A stretch of 64,000 nucleotides of DNA from DAOUAG01 sp034432935 (GTDB lineage Bacteria > Chloroflexota > Dehalococcoidia > SM23-28-2 > RBG-16-64-32). The first letter of the stretch is position 1, and each line of letters opens with the position of its first letter. The notes under the pieces were generated by a model. The model was not told where the DNA came from, searched no databases, and saw only the letters and a program-made list of their open reading frames with translations. The stretch covers positions 1 to 64,000 of the forward strand of contig DAOUBD010000018.1 in assembly GCA_034432935.1 (NCBI GenBank). The letters are read 5' to 3'. The translations under genes and the position numbers were made by a program. This document shows positions 41,429-50,484 of this stretch, piece after piece.

Positions 41429-42651
41429 GCCCGGCCTGCGCCCAAGGACTGACCCAGGGCGTGGGCGACGATCTCCATATCCTTGTCGCCCCGCCCCGAG
41501 ATGCCGATGAGGACGATGGCCTCTGGCGGCAGCTTCGCGGCGATCTTGGCGGCGTAGTAGACAGCGTGGGCGGGCTCCAGGGCAGGGATTATGCCCTCCG
41601 TCTGGGAAAGGAGTACTAGCCCCTCCAGCGCCTGCGAGTCCGTCACGGCGACGTACTCGGCGCGGCCGGAGTCCTTGTAGAAAGAGTGCTCCGGCCCCAC
41701 GCCAGGATAGTCTAGGCCGGCTGAGATGGAATGGGTCTCCAGGACCTGGCCCGCCTCGTCCTGCAGCAGATAGGACATGGCGCCGTGCAGCACACCGGGA
41801 CGCCCAGCCGCCAGGCTGGCTGCATGTCTGCCCGTGCTCAACCCTTCTCCGGCCGCCTCGACTCCCACCAGCCGCACGGTCTCGTCGGCGTAGAAGGGAT
41901 GGAAGAGTCCGATGGCGTTGGAGCCCCCGCCGACGCAGGCCACGGCGTAATCCGGCAGCCGCCCCTCAACCGCCAGGATCTGCTGGCGGGACTCCGCCCC
42001 GATGACTGACTGGAAATCGCGCACCATCACGGGGTAGGGGTGTGGCCCCACAGCCGAACCCAGCAGGTAATGGGTGGAGCGGACGTTGGTGACCCAATCA
42101 CGCATCGCCTCGTTGATGGCGTCCTTAAGGGTGCGGGAGCCCGAATCGACGGCCCGCACTTCGGCCCCCAGGAGCTTCATGCGGAAGACGTTCAGGGCCT
42201 GGCGCCGGATGTCCTCCGCCCCCATGTAAATGGTGCACTCCAGGCCGAGCATGGCGCTGACGGTGGCCGTGGCCACCCCATGCTGGCCGGCCCCGGTCTC
42301 GGCCACGACCCGGCTTTTCCCCATGCGCTTGACCAGCAGGCCCTGGCCCAGGGCGTTGTTGATCTTGTGGGCGCCTGTATGGGCCAGGTCTTCCCGCTTT
42401 AGGTACACTTTGGCGCCGCCCAGCCGCTCCGTCAGGCGCCTGGCGAAGTAGAGGGGCGTGGGCCGCCCGGCGTAATCGCGCAAGAGGGAGGCCAGCTCTG
42501 ACTGAAAGGAAGGATCGGCCTGGGCCTCGCGGTAGGCCTCCTCCAGCTCGGCCAGGGCCGCCATAAGGGTCTCCGGGACGTACTGGCCGCCGTAGGGTCC
42601 GAACCGCCCCGGCAGGGCGCTAGACGGTTCGGAGTCCCGATGACCATCCAT
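41425..42651 (-). CDS. trpB: Tryptophan synthase beta chain (TrpB1 type)
   Basis: PLP enzyme joining indole and serine to tryptophan. It is 408 aa, with GRPTPLYFARRL, the Schiff-base lysine in HTGAHKINNALGQ (about 92), ETGAGQHGVATA, and the phosphate-binding GGGSNAIG. These are features of the classical TrpB that partners TrpA. It is the last gene of the operon (3 bases after trpF), and no trpA follows: the next gene downstream is convergent. Either trpA is elsewhere or indole comes from another source. ATG 42651. Confidence 0.96.
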   Translation of the reverse strand: MDGHRDSEPSSALPGRFGPYGGQYVPETLMAALAELEEAYREAQADPSFQSELASLLRDYAGRPTPLYFARRLTERLGGAKVYLKREDLAHTGAHKINNALGQGLLVKRMGKSRVVAETGAGQHGVATATVSAMLGLECTIYMGAEDIRRQALNVFRMKLLGAEVRAVDSGSRTLKDAINEAMRDWVTNVRSTHYLLGSAVGPHPYPVMVRDFQSVIGAESRQQILAVEGRLPDYAVACVGGGSNAIGLFHPFYADETVRLVGVEAAGEGLSTGRHAASLAAGRPGVLHGAMSYLLQDEAGQVLETHSISAGLDYPGVGPEHSFYKDSGRAEYVAVTDSQALEGLVLLSQTEGIIPALEPAHAVYYAAKIAAKLPPEAIVLIGISGRGDKDMEIVAHALGQSLGAGRA

Positions 42652-42654
42652 GGG

Positions 42655-43326
42655 CTACGCCTCCTTCGCTGCCAGGATAAAGGCCCGGATCTTCTCGACG
42701 TCCTTGTTGCCGTCGGACTCCACGCCGGACGAGACGTCCACGGCCCAGGGGCGCACCTTGCGCACGGCCTCGGCCACGTTGGACGGGGTCAGGCCGCCGG
42801 CCAGCACCAGAGGAGTCTGGCGGGCCACTTGCGCTGCCACATCCCAGTCCAGGGTCGTGCCGGTGCCGCCGTAGGTGCCGGTGACGTGGGGGTCCAGGAG
42901 GACGATCGCACCGGGGCGCACGTTGGCCAGTATCTCCTGAGCGGTCTCGCCGGGCCGCACCTTCATGCACTTGAAGACCGGCCGGGTGATCAGCCCGCAC
43001 ATCTCCCACGGCTCGGAACCCGAGAGCTGCACGATGTCCAGGCCACACTCGAGGGCGATGGCGTTGATCGTGGCGGCGTCCTGGTCTGCGAACACGCCCA
43101 CAAGTAGCGGCCGGTGGCCTGCCAGGGCCTTTTCGACTCCGGCGGTTGTGGGCGGGATGGGCGGGGCCGTTCCTTTGCCGAGCCCCTGAGCGATACGCTT
43201 GGCCTCCCCGATGGTCACTTGGCGCTGCGAGGGAGCGAAGACCATGCCAATGAAGTCGGCCCCGAAGGCGGCGGCCGCCCGGGCGTGGCTCACGTCTCTC
43301 ACGCCGCAGATCTTCACCAGCGTCAT
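42655..43326 (-). CDS. trpF: Phosphoribosylanthranilate isomerase
   Basis: Third step of the tryptophan branch after anthranilate phosphoribosylation. The 223-residue TIM barrel begins VKICGVRD (catalytic Cys in KICG), with GADFIGMVFAPSQRQV (about 24-39), VQLSGSEPWE, and LDPHVTGTYGGTGTTLDW (about 145-160, with the catalytic Asp). The C-terminal phosphate site PLVLAGGLTPSNV and DVSSGVESDGNKD follow. An ATG at 43326 follows GAGGACGC. It is 10 bases downstream of trpC. Confidence 0.95.
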   Translation of the reverse strand: MTLVKICGVRDVSHARAAAAFGADFIGMVFAPSQRQVTIGEAKRIAQGLGKGTAPPIPPTTAGVEKALAGHRPLLVGVFADQDAATINAIALECGLDIVQLSGSEPWEMCGLITRPVFKCMKVRPGETAQEILANVRPGAIVLLDPHVTGTYGGTGTTLDWDVAAQVARQTPLVLAGGLTPSNVAEAVRKVRPWAVDVSSGVESDGNKDVEKIRAFILAAKEA

Positions 43327-43336
43327 GTCCGCGTCC

Positions 43337-44140
43337 TCACCGCCCCTCGCCGAGCAGCTCCCGTACCTTGGCCCCGGGGTCGGGTGCCGTCACCAGCGCC
43401 TCGCCGATAAGGACCGCCTGTATGTTGCTGGCGGCGAGGCGCCGGATGTCCTGGCGAGTGAAGATGCCGCTTTCCGATACCACGGGCACCCCGGGCGGCA
43501 CCAGGGGCCGCAGCCGTTCCGTCACCCAAAGGTCGGTCTCGAAGGTCCTGAGGTCGCGGTTGTTGATGCCGATGAGCTCTGCCCCTGCGGCCAGCGCGCG
43601 CTCCACCTCCCGCTCGTCATGCACCTCCACCAGGGCCGTCATGCCAAGGTTCTTAGCCAGCGCGGCGAGATCGGCCATCAGGGCATCGGTGAGAATGGCC
43701 GTAATGAGCAGAACGGCGTCCGCGCCGTAGCAACGCGCCTCGTACACCTGGTAGGGGTCGAGGATGAAGTCCTTACGGAGGAGCGGAGGGCCGTCGGGCA
43801 ACGCCTCCCGCACGGCGGCCAAATGTTCAAGAGAGCCCTGGAAGTGCTTTTCATCCGTTAGGACAGAGATTGCGGCAGATCCGGCGGCGCTGTAGGTCGT
43901 TGCCAGCGCCACGGGGTCGAAGTCGGGCCGCAAGAGGCCCTTGGATGGCGAGGCCTTCTTGACCTCCGCGATCAGGGAGACGCCGGGCCCAAGTAGCGGA
44001 CGCATGAAATCGCGCGCCGGAGGGGCGTCGGGCAGGCGCGCTTCGAGGGTGGCCTGGGGTACGGACAGCTTGGCGGCAGCCACTTCCGTCCGCTTGGCCG
44101 CCACGATCCTGTCCAAGAAGGTCTCTGTGCGCTGCGTCAT
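43337..44140 (-). CDS. trpC: Indole-3-glycerol phosphate synthase
   Basis: Makes indole-3-glycerol phosphate. The 267-residue TIM barrel has EVKKASPSKGLLRPDFDP (about 61-77, catalytic Lys), LTDEKHFQGS (about 94), LLRKDFILDPYQVYEAR (about 119), LVEVHDEREVERA, INNRDLRTF (about 184) and SESGIFTRQDIRRL. ATG 44140. It lies 40 bases after trpD. Its product normally goes to TrpA, which is absent here. Confidence 0.95.
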   Translation of the reverse strand: MTQRTETFLDRIVAAKRTEVAAAKLSVPQATLEARLPDAPPARDFMRPLLGPGVSLIAEVKKASPSKGLLRPDFDPVALATTYSAAGSAAISVLTDEKHFQGSLEHLAAVREALPDGPPLLRKDFILDPYQVYEARCYGADAVLLITAILTDALMADLAALAKNLGMTALVEVHDEREVERALAAGAELIGINNRDLRTFETDLWVTERLRPLVPPGVPVVSESGIFTRQDIRRLAASNIQAVLIGEALVTAPDPGAKVRELLGEGR

Positions 44141-44180
44141 GCTGCCTCGTTCTAGGACGTCCCGGCGAAAATGTGTGGCC

Positions 44181-45200
44181 TTATCCCAGCTTGTTGGTCA
44201 ACTCTACCCAGCGCTCCAGCCGGCGGGCCGCCTCTCCCGAATCGATGGCTGCTTCCGCGGCCCCGGCTCCCTCCCGCAAGTCCGGGGCGGCGTCTGCCGC
44301 CACCAGGGCTGCCGCGGCGTTCAGGACCACCACATCTCGGACGGGGCCGCGCTCCCCCTTCAGCACCGCCACGAGGACAGCGGCGTTCTGCTCCGGCGTG
44401 CCGCCGCGGATGGCTTGGGGCGGCGCCGCTGCTAGACCGACTTCCTCCGGCGAGACGGTGTACTGGCGCACCTCGTCCCCTCGTAGCTCGCAGACGTAGG
44501 ACGGGCCGCCGAGCGACAGCTCGTCCTCGCCGTCGTGGCCGTGGACGACCAGGGCGTGGCGGGCCCCCAGGCGCTGTAGGGCGGCCGCAATGGTGGCCGC
44601 CATCTCGGGCCGGGCCACGCCCAGGAGCTGGGATGCGGCGCCAGCCGGGTTGGTGAGGGGGCCAAGGATGTTGAAGACGGTGCGCACGCCAATCTCGCGC
44701 CGCGTGGCGGCTGCGTACTTCATCGCCGGATGGAAAGCCTGGGCGAACATGAACCCGAAGCCGGTCTCGCGAATGCATTCGGCCACTTGCTCCGGTCCCA
44801 GGCTGATCTTGGCGCCCAGCGCCTCGAGGACGTCGGCCGAGCCGCAGCCGCTGGTCATGGCGCGGTTGCCGTGCTTGGCCACGCGGACGCCTGCGCCGGC
44901 AGCCACGAAGGCGGCAGCGGTGGAGACGTTGAAGGTGCCCCGGCCGTCGCCCCCTGTCCCGCAGGTGTCGAGGAGAGGCCCCTCGACCTCAACTCGGAGG
45001 GCGTGTTGGCGCATGACGCGCGCCATCCCGGCGATCTCGTCCACCGTCTCGCCCTTGAGGCGAAGGGCGATAAGGAACGCGGCGAGCTGGGCCGGCGTGG
45101 CCTCCCCGGCGAAGACCTCGGACATGGCCGAGGCCGCCTCTTCCTCCGTCAGGTCGCGTCTCTCGTTGACTAGCGCTTCGATGGCGGCTCTGATTCCCAT
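44181..45200 (-). CDS. trpD: Anthranilate phosphoribosyltransferase
   Basis: Transfers phosphoribose from PRPP to anthranilate. It is 339 aa from ATG 45200, with DTCGTGGDGRGTFNVST (PRPP loop), KHGNRAMTSGCGSADVLEALG, FMFAQAFHPAMK and NILGPLTNPAGA (about 160). ATG 45200 follows AGGAGGCATC; a longer frame to 45227 overlaps the lipoprotein stop region and is less likely. It follows the cupredoxin-like lipoprotein gene by 23 bases. Confidence 0.95.
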   Translation of the reverse strand: MGIRAAIEALVNERRDLTEEEAASAMSEVFAGEATPAQLAAFLIALRLKGETVDEIAGMARVMRQHALRVEVEGPLLDTCGTGGDGRGTFNVSTAAAFVAAGAGVRVAKHGNRAMTSGCGSADVLEALGAKISLGPEQVAECIRETGFGFMFAQAFHPAMKYAAATRREIGVRTVFNILGPLTNPAGAASQLLGVARPEMAATIAAALQRLGARHALVVHGHDGEDELSLGGPSYVCELRGDEVRQYTVSPEEVGLAAAPPQAIRGGTPEQNAAVLVAVLKGERGPVRDVVVLNAAAALVAADAAPDLREGAGAAEAAIDSGEAARRLERWVELTNKLG

Positions 45201-45223
45201 GATGCCTCCTGCACGCCCCTTTC

Positions 45224-45787
45224 TCACTGCCCTCCCTGGATAACGAGCTGGTTGTACATGCCCGATAGGTAGTAGCTGCGGCCGTCCACGAAGAGGTTAT
45301 CGATAAGGACGTACTGCCCCGGGTCCAGCTCCAGGCTGAGCTCCGCCTCTGCTCCTGGGGCGATGCTATCTATGCGGCCTACGATGTCGATCTGCTTCTC
45401 ATCTACCCCCTGGTTCTGGGGCCTTCGGGGCAGTTCGGCGATGGGCAGGTCGCTGCGCACTACGATGAACTGGTGCTCCACCTGGCCCGCGTTCTTCACC
45501 TTGAAGACGATGGTACCGAAAGGCGCGCGGGTGACACCCGGCTTTATGACGTACTCCTCGAGGGTTATCGGCACGTCCGTCGTGGCCGGCGTGGCGGGCG
45601 GCCCGGATGGCGTCCTGGTGGGTGACGGTGTCGCGACAGTGGAAGGGCTCGGCGTGGGCGCGGGCGTCTCGCTTCCGCCGTTGCCGCCGCAGGCGCTAAG
45701 GGCGCCGAGAACCGCCACGGACAACAGGCCCGCAGCGAGCGTGATCTGGGTGAGCCCTCCGGGTCGTGTGCGCGTGCGTAGCTTCAT
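45224..45787 (-). CDS. Cupredoxin-like lipoprotein inside the trp operon
   Basis: A 187-residue predicted lipoprotein. An N-terminal basic and hydrophobic region ends in lipobox GALSAC (Cys33), followed by a Thr-Pro-Ser linker (about 40-72) and a beta-rich domain of about 110 residues. That domain, with GTIVFKVKNAGQVEHQFIVV (about 100-119), LELDPGQYVLIDNL and YYLSGMYNQLVI, resembles plastocyanin-like cupredoxins. His in EHQF and Met in SGMY are candidate metal ligands, but the usual Cys ligand is not seen. It sits between trpG and trpD on the same strand with short gaps, so it is presumably co-transcribed. A role in tryptophan synthesis is not apparent. Confidence 0.8.
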   Translation of the reverse strand: MKLRTRTRPGGLTQITLAAGLLSVAVLGALSACGGNGGSETPAPTPSPSTVATPSPTRTPSGPPATPATTDVPITLEEYVIKPGVTRAPFGTIVFKVKNAGQVEHQFIVVRSDLPIAELPRRPQNQGVDEKQIDIVGRIDSIAPGAEAELSLELDPGQYVLIDNLFVDGRSYYLSGMYNQLVIQGGQ

Positions 45788-45807
45788 CAGGCGTTTCCCC
45801 TCCCTAT

Positions 45808-46374
45808 TCAAGCTTCCAAGAAGTTCCGCAACAGGTCCTTGCCCACGGTGGTAAGGATCGACTCCGGGTGAAACTGCACCCCCTCGATGGGGTAACGCCG
45901 GTGGCGGACGCCCATGATCACTCCGCTCTCGGACTCGGCTGTAATCTCCAGTTGGTCCTCTGGGAAGCCGCTTCTCTGAATGGCCAGGGAGTGATAGCGG
46001 ATCGCCTGAAAAGGGTCCGGCAGGCCGCGGAAGACGCCCTTGCCATCGTGGTGGATGAGGGATGTCTTGCCGTGGACGATCTCCCCAGCGCCAGCCACCG
46101 TGGCCCCGAAAGCCTCGCCGATGGCTTGGTGTCCCAGGCAGACGCCAAGGATGGGCAAACGGCCGGCGAAGTGCCTTACGGTAGCGACGCTGATGCCAGC
46201 CTCTTTCGGCGTGCACGGCCCCGGCGAGATGACGATCTTCTCCGGTTTCAGGGCGTCGATCTCTTCCACGGTCACCCTATCGTTGCGCACGACCTGAACC
46301 TGGGCGCCCAGCTCGCATAGGTACTGGTACAGGTTGTAGGTGAAGCTGTCGTAGTTGTCGATGAGGAGGATCAT
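45808..46374 (-). CDS. trpG: Anthranilate synthase component II (glutamine amidotransferase)
   Basis: Class I amidotransferase (188 aa) supplying ammonia to TrpE, possibly shared with aminodeoxychorismate synthase. It has LLIDNYDSFTYNLYQYL (3-19), ISPGPCTPKEAG (about 50), the nucleophile elbow LGVCLGHQAIGEAFG (Cys about 79) and the His-Glu pair in GVQFHPES (about 170). ATG 46374 follows GGGAGAAAG, 22 bases after trpE. Confidence 0.95.
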   Translation of the reverse strand: MILLIDNYDSFTYNLYQYLCELGAQVQVVRNDRVTVEEIDALKPEKIVISPGPCTPKEAGISVATVRHFAGRLPILGVCLGHQAIGEAFGATVAGAGEIVHGKTSLIHHDGKGVFRGLPDPFQAIRYHSLAIQRSGFPEDQLEITAESESGVIMGVRHRRYPIEGVQFHPESILTTVGKDLLRNFLEA

Positions 46375-46396
46375 CTTTCTCCCGTCCTAGCCGCCC

Positions 46397-47905
46397 TCAG
46401 TACCCCATGCTGCCGACGCTCAGGATGTCCTCTTCCATGGCCTCGGCCTCGTCGATGGCAGCCAACAGCGCCCGAGCCTTGTTCAGAGACTCCTGGTATT
46501 CCATCTCCGGTACGCTGTCGAAGACCACGCCGCCGCCGGCCTGGATGTGGGCGGTGCCATCTTTCATGACGATGGTGCGGATGGTGATGCAGGTGTCCAT
46601 ATTGCCAGAGAAGTCGAAGTAGCCTACGGCCCCAGCGTAGGGGCCGCGCCGGTCTGGCTCCAGCTCCGAGATGATCTCCATGGCCCGGATCTTGGGTGCG
46701 CCGCTGACGGTGCCGGCGGGGAAGCAGGCGCGCAGGGCATCGTAGGCCGAGAGCCCGGCCCTCAGCTTGCCGGTGATCCTGGAGACCAGGTGCATGACGT
46801 GCGAGTAGCGCTCCACCACCATGAAGTCGCCCACGCGGACGGTTCCGGGTTCGCTAACGCGGCCGATGTCGTTGCGGCCCAGGTCCACCAGCATGACGTG
46901 TTCGGCCCGCTCCTTCTCATCGTTCCTCAGCTCTTGCTCAAGGGCCAGGTCCTCGTCCAGGTCTCGTCCCCTGGGGCGTGTGCCGGCGATGGGATGGGTC
47001 TCGACGGCGCCGTCCTCTACGCGCACCAGCATCTCCGGCGAGGCGCCCACGATGTACGAATCGCCCATCTGAAGGTAATACATGTAGGGCGAAGGGTTCA
47101 CCGTGCGCAGCGCCCGGTAGACGGAGAAGGGGTGGGCCGTCGTGCTGCGTGATAACCGCTGGGAGGGCACCACCTGGATCACGTCGCCGGCGATGATGTA
47201 CTCGCGGCAGCGTTCTACCATTTCGATGTAGCGGTCGCGGCCCACGTTGGAGCGCACGGGCTCCTGGACGTGGGAAGGCGGGTTCAGGGGGTAAGGGGTG
47301 GCCGGCAAGGTCTTGTTCAGCCGCCGGGCCAGCTCGTCGATGCGCCAGCAGGCCTGGCGGTAGGCCGTTTCGATGTCGCCATCCAGGCGGCAGTGGGCCA
47401 CGACCTTGATGACGTGCTTCAGGTGGTCGAAGACAAGCATGGCGTCGGTAAACATAAAGAGGGCTTCGGGCAGGCCCAGGGTGTCGGCCGGCGGCACCTT
47501 GACCCGGGGCTCGAAGTGCCTCACCACGTCGTAGGCCAGGAAGCCGACGGCGCCGCCGGTGAAGCGGGGCAGCGCGCTGCGGGCCTCGGTATCCCTGGGG
47601 TGTGACAGCCGGTAGCGCGCCAGTTCGGCCTCCACCTCCCGCAACGGATCGCTCCCCTGGGACGGGTCCGCGTAGGGCCCGCTGCGAAAGACGCGGTAGG
47701 GTTCCGTGCCGATGAAGCTGTAGCGGGCCAGCCGCTCGCCACCCTCGACTGACTCCAAGAGGAAGGAGTACTTGCCCCTAGCCACCTTCAGAAAGGCCGA
47801 GACAGGCGTCTCCAGGTCAGCGGGCACATCGCGGAAGATGGGGGCCAGGTTGTTGCTACCCTGGGCGGCCAGAGACCGGATCTCGCTGAGGGATGGGGTG
47901 TACAT
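46397..47905 (-). CDS. trpE: Anthranilate synthase component I
   Basis: Converts chorismate and ammonia to anthranilate. It is 502 aa with the N-terminal TrpE domain (YSFLLESVEGGERLARYSFIG, where LLES is the tryptophan feedback-site motif). The chorismate-binding domain carries PSPYMYYLQMGDSYIVGASPE, HPIAGTRPRGRD, VDLGRNDIGRV, CFPAGTVSGAPKIRAME and GGGVVFDSVPEMEYQE. The intact LLES element suggests inhibition by tryptophan. ATG 47905 is preferred over TTG 47911. It follows trpS by 74 bases. Confidence 0.95.
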   Translation of the reverse strand: MYTPSLSEIRSLAAQGSNNLAPIFRDVPADLETPVSAFLKVARGKYSFLLESVEGGERLARYSFIGTEPYRVFRSGPYADPSQGSDPLREVEAELARYRLSHPRDTEARSALPRFTGGAVGFLAYDVVRHFEPRVKVPPADTLGLPEALFMFTDAMLVFDHLKHVIKVVAHCRLDGDIETAYRQACWRIDELARRLNKTLPATPYPLNPPSHVQEPVRSNVGRDRYIEMVERCREYIIAGDVIQVVPSQRLSRSTTAHPFSVYRALRTVNPSPYMYYLQMGDSYIVGASPEMLVRVEDGAVETHPIAGTRPRGRDLDEDLALEQELRNDEKERAEHVMLVDLGRNDIGRVSEPGTVRVGDFMVVERYSHVMHLVSRITGKLRAGLSAYDALRACFPAGTVSGAPKIRAMEIISELEPDRRGPYAGAVGYFDFSGNMDTCITIRTIVMKDGTAHIQAGGGVVFDSVPEMEYQESLNKARALLAAIDEAEAMEEDILSVGSMGY

Positions 47906-47979
47906 GGTCAATTTGCCCCCGGTGCTGACGGCTGCCGCTCCCTGGCGCCTGGCCAGGCCGCGCGCGTCTCTGCCACGAG

Positions 47980-49032
47980 CTAGTCCATCTCCCTGAAATA
48001 GGTCAGGCCCATGGCCTCGCGGGCCTCAGACAGGGTCTTGTGGCACTCCTCCCGCGCTCGGGCCGAGCCAGCGTGGATGATCTCCTCCACGAGGCCCTTC
48101 TGGGCGGCGAACCGGGCCCGACGCTCCCGGATCGGGTCGAGAAAGCGGTTGATGGCCGCTGCCAGCTTCCGCTTTACTTCCACGTCGCCCACCTTCCCCT
48201 TCCGGTAGCGTTCTTTGAGGTCTTCTACTTCGGCCAGGTCGTCGTTGAAGGCGTCGTGGTAGATGAAGACAGGGTTGCCCTCGACCCGCCCCGGGATGTC
48301 GGCCCGGATGCGGTTCGGGTCTGTATACATGCCCCGCACCTTCTCTTCGACGGTCTTGGCATCGTCCGACAGCAGGATGACGTTGCCGATGGACTTGCTG
48401 GCCTTGGCCTGGCCATCGGTGCCCACCAAGACCGGCTGGATGAGGGCTGCCGGCTCCGGGAAAACCTGGGCGTAGGTCTGGTTGAAGCGCCGGGCGATCT
48501 CCCGCGTCAGTTCGATGTGGGAGGCCTGGTCCTTCCCAACCGGCACTACGTCACCCTTGACCATGAGGATATCGGCCGACTGAAGGATGGGGTAGCTCAG
48601 GAGGGCCATCGATGCCGTCTCCAGCTTGAGGTCCCGCATGACCTCCTTGAGGGTAGGGATGCGCTGGGCCCGAGGCACTCCCACCAGGGGCATGAAGAGC
48701 CACAGCAACTCCAGCACCTCTGGCACCAGCGACTGGAGATAGATGGTGGTCTTGCTGGGATCGATGCCTACCGACAGGTAGTCCAGCACCACATCCCGGA
48801 TATTGTCGCCGATCTCGTTGAGCCGCTCGGTGCGAGTGGTCAAGACGTGAAGGTCGGCGATGAGGATGAAGCATTCGAGCCGCTCCTGGAGCTCGAGCCG
48901 CGCTCGCAGGGAGCCGACGTAGTGGCCCAGGTGCAGGGCGCCAGTGGGCCGGTCGCCCGTGAGCATGCGCTTCCACTCCGGCCTTAGCTGGCCGGCGCTT
49001 GCATGTGCCGTGGCGGTTGTTCGCGGTGTCAT
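47980..49032 (-). CDS. trpS: Tryptophanyl-tRNA synthetase
   Basis: Class I synthetase (350 aa) charging tRNA-Trp. The HIGH-type motif is HLGHY (34-38) after GDRPTGAL, and the KMSKS-type motif reads KASKS within GQAKASKSIGN (about 222). SIGIDPSKTTIYLQS and GKDQASHIELTREIARRF (about 187-204) fit bacterial TrpS. Its place between trpB2 and trpE puts tRNA charging under the same Trp T-box as biosynthesis. ATG 49032; the gene begins 26 bases after the trpB2 stop. Confidence 0.94.
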   Translation of the reverse strand: MTPRTTATAHASAGQLRPEWKRMLTGDRPTGALHLGHYVGSLRARLELQERLECFILIADLHVLTTRTERLNEIGDNIRDVVLDYLSVGIDPSKTTIYLQSLVPEVLELLWLFMPLVGVPRAQRIPTLKEVMRDLKLETASMALLSYPILQSADILMVKGDVVPVGKDQASHIELTREIARRFNQTYAQVFPEPAALIQPVLVGTDGQAKASKSIGNVILLSDDAKTVEEKVRGMYTDPNRIRADIPGRVEGNPVFIYHDAFNDDLAEVEDLKERYRKGKVGDVEVKRKLAAAINRFLDPIRERRARFAAQKGLVEEIIHAGSARAREECHKTLSEAREAMGLTYFREMD

Positions 49033-49058
49033 CTGGGGGCTCGGGATGCGGACATCGG

Positions 49059-50426
49059 TCAGGAAACCTTAGGGATGGCGGCGAGGGCTTCCTTGACCTT
49101 CTCCGCCGGGTAGGCGTAGTCCTCCAGCTTGCCGGACAGGTACTGTTCATAGGCCGAGAGGTCGAAGTGGCCGTGACCGCTGAGGTTGAAGAGGATGACC
49201 CTTCTTTGGCCGGCCTCCTTGGCGGCCAGCGCCTCGTCGATGGCGGCGCGGATGGCATGGGCAGATTCCGGAGCGGGCAGGATGCCCTCGCAGCGGGTGA
49301 ACTGGACAGCGGCCTCGAAGACCTTGGTCTGGTGGTAGGCCTTGGCCTCGATGTGGCCATCAGCGGCCAGTTTGGAGATGATGGGGGCCATCCCGTGGTA
49401 GCGAAGCCCTCCGGCGTGGATGCCAGCGGGCACGAAGGTGTGGCCCAGGGTGTGCATCTGGACCAAGGGGGTCATCTGGGCCGTGTCCCCGAAGTCGTAG
49501 GCGTAGACGCCGCGGGTCAGGGACGGGCAAGCCTCGGGCTCTGCCGCCAGGAAGCGAGTCTTCCTTCCGCCCGCCAGCCTCTCCCGCATGAAGGGCAGCG
49601 CCAGGCCCGCGAAGTTGGACCCGCCGCCTACGCAGCCGATGACCACATCAGGGTACTCGCCAGCCATCTCCATCTGGCGGATCGCTTCCTGGCCGATGAC
49701 CGTCTGGTGCAGGAGGACGTGGTTCAACACTGAGCCGAGGGAGTACTTGGTATCGTCGCGGGTGGCGGCGTCCTCCACTGCCTCGGAGATGGCGATGCCC
49801 AAGGAGCCTGGGGAGTCGGGATCGTTGGCCAGGATGGAACGCCCGGCGTTGGTGTCCGTCGTGGGCGAAGCGACGACCTTGGCCCCGAAGGTCTCCATCA
49901 GGATGCGCCGGTAGGGCTTCTGGTGATACGAGACCTTCACCATGTACACCTTGAGCTCGATGCCGAAGAAGTTGCAGGCCATGGCCAGGGCACTGCCCCA
50001 CTGGCCCGCGCCTGTCTCCGTCGTTATCCGCTTGACGCCTGCTGCCTTGTTGTAGTAGGCCTGGGCCACCGCCGTGTTGGGCTTGTGGGAGCCCACGGGC
50101 GATACGCCTTCGTACTTGTAGTAGATGTGGGCTGGCGTGCCCAGGGCCCTCTCCAGCCGGTGGGCCCGGAAGAGGGGCGTCGGCCGCCAGAGCTTCAGGA
50201 CGTCCAGGACCTCGTCTGGGATGGGGATGTAGCGTTCAGCCGAGGCCTCCTGTTTGATCAGCTCCATGGGGAAGAGGGGCGCCAGGGCCTCCGGGGTCAG
50301 CGGCTCATGGGTGGCCGGGTGGATAGGCGGCGGGGGCGGGGACCCCGCCGCGACCATGTCCGCCACCACGTTGTACCATTCCCGCGGTATGTCCTTCTCG
50401 TCCAGCAAGTATTTGTACTGGGCCAT
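49059..50426 (-). CDS. trpB2: Tryptophan synthase beta-like protein, TrpB2 type
   Basis: A 455-residue PLP enzyme of the TrpB2 branch, which condenses free indole with serine and does not form the classical TrpA complex. The N-terminal extension (residues 1-80, with PREWYNVVADM) is typical of TrpB2. The Schiff-base lysine lies in SHKPNTA (Lys115). ETGAGQWGSALAMA and the phosphate loop GGGSNFAG (about 270) follow. It is the first gene of the trp operon, directly after the T-box. ATG 50426 follows AGGAGGTTTGGCCC. With no trpA nearby, indole salvage through this enzyme may matter physiologically (inference). Confidence 0.94.
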   Translation of the reverse strand: MAQYKYLLDEKDIPREWYNVVADMVAAGSPPPPPIHPATHEPLTPEALAPLFPMELIKQEASAERYIPIPDEVLDVLKLWRPTPLFRAHRLERALGTPAHIYYKYEGVSPVGSHKPNTAVAQAYYNKAAGVKRITTETGAGQWGSALAMACNFFGIELKVYMVKVSYHQKPYRRILMETFGAKVVASPTTDTNAGRSILANDPDSPGSLGIAISEAVEDAATRDDTKYSLGSVLNHVLLHQTVIGQEAIRQMEMAGEYPDVVIGCVGGGSNFAGLALPFMRERLAGGRKTRFLAAEPEACPSLTRGVYAYDFGDTAQMTPLVQMHTLGHTFVPAGIHAGGLRYHGMAPIISKLAADGHIEAKAYHQTKVFEAAVQFTRCEGILPAPESAHAIRAAIDEALAAKEAGQRRVILFNLSGHGHFDLSAYEQYLSGKLEDYAYPAEKVKEALAAIPKVS

Positions 50427-50484
50427 GGGCCAAACCTCCTTAGTCCGAAAGTGCTGTTTTCTTAGCCTGCATCTCCAATATCAA

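Noticed and set aside
45224..46216. Extended 330-codon frame for the lipoprotein gene
   Set aside because: The upstream half runs through trpG in another frame; the signal peptide beginning at ATG 45787 defines the true start.
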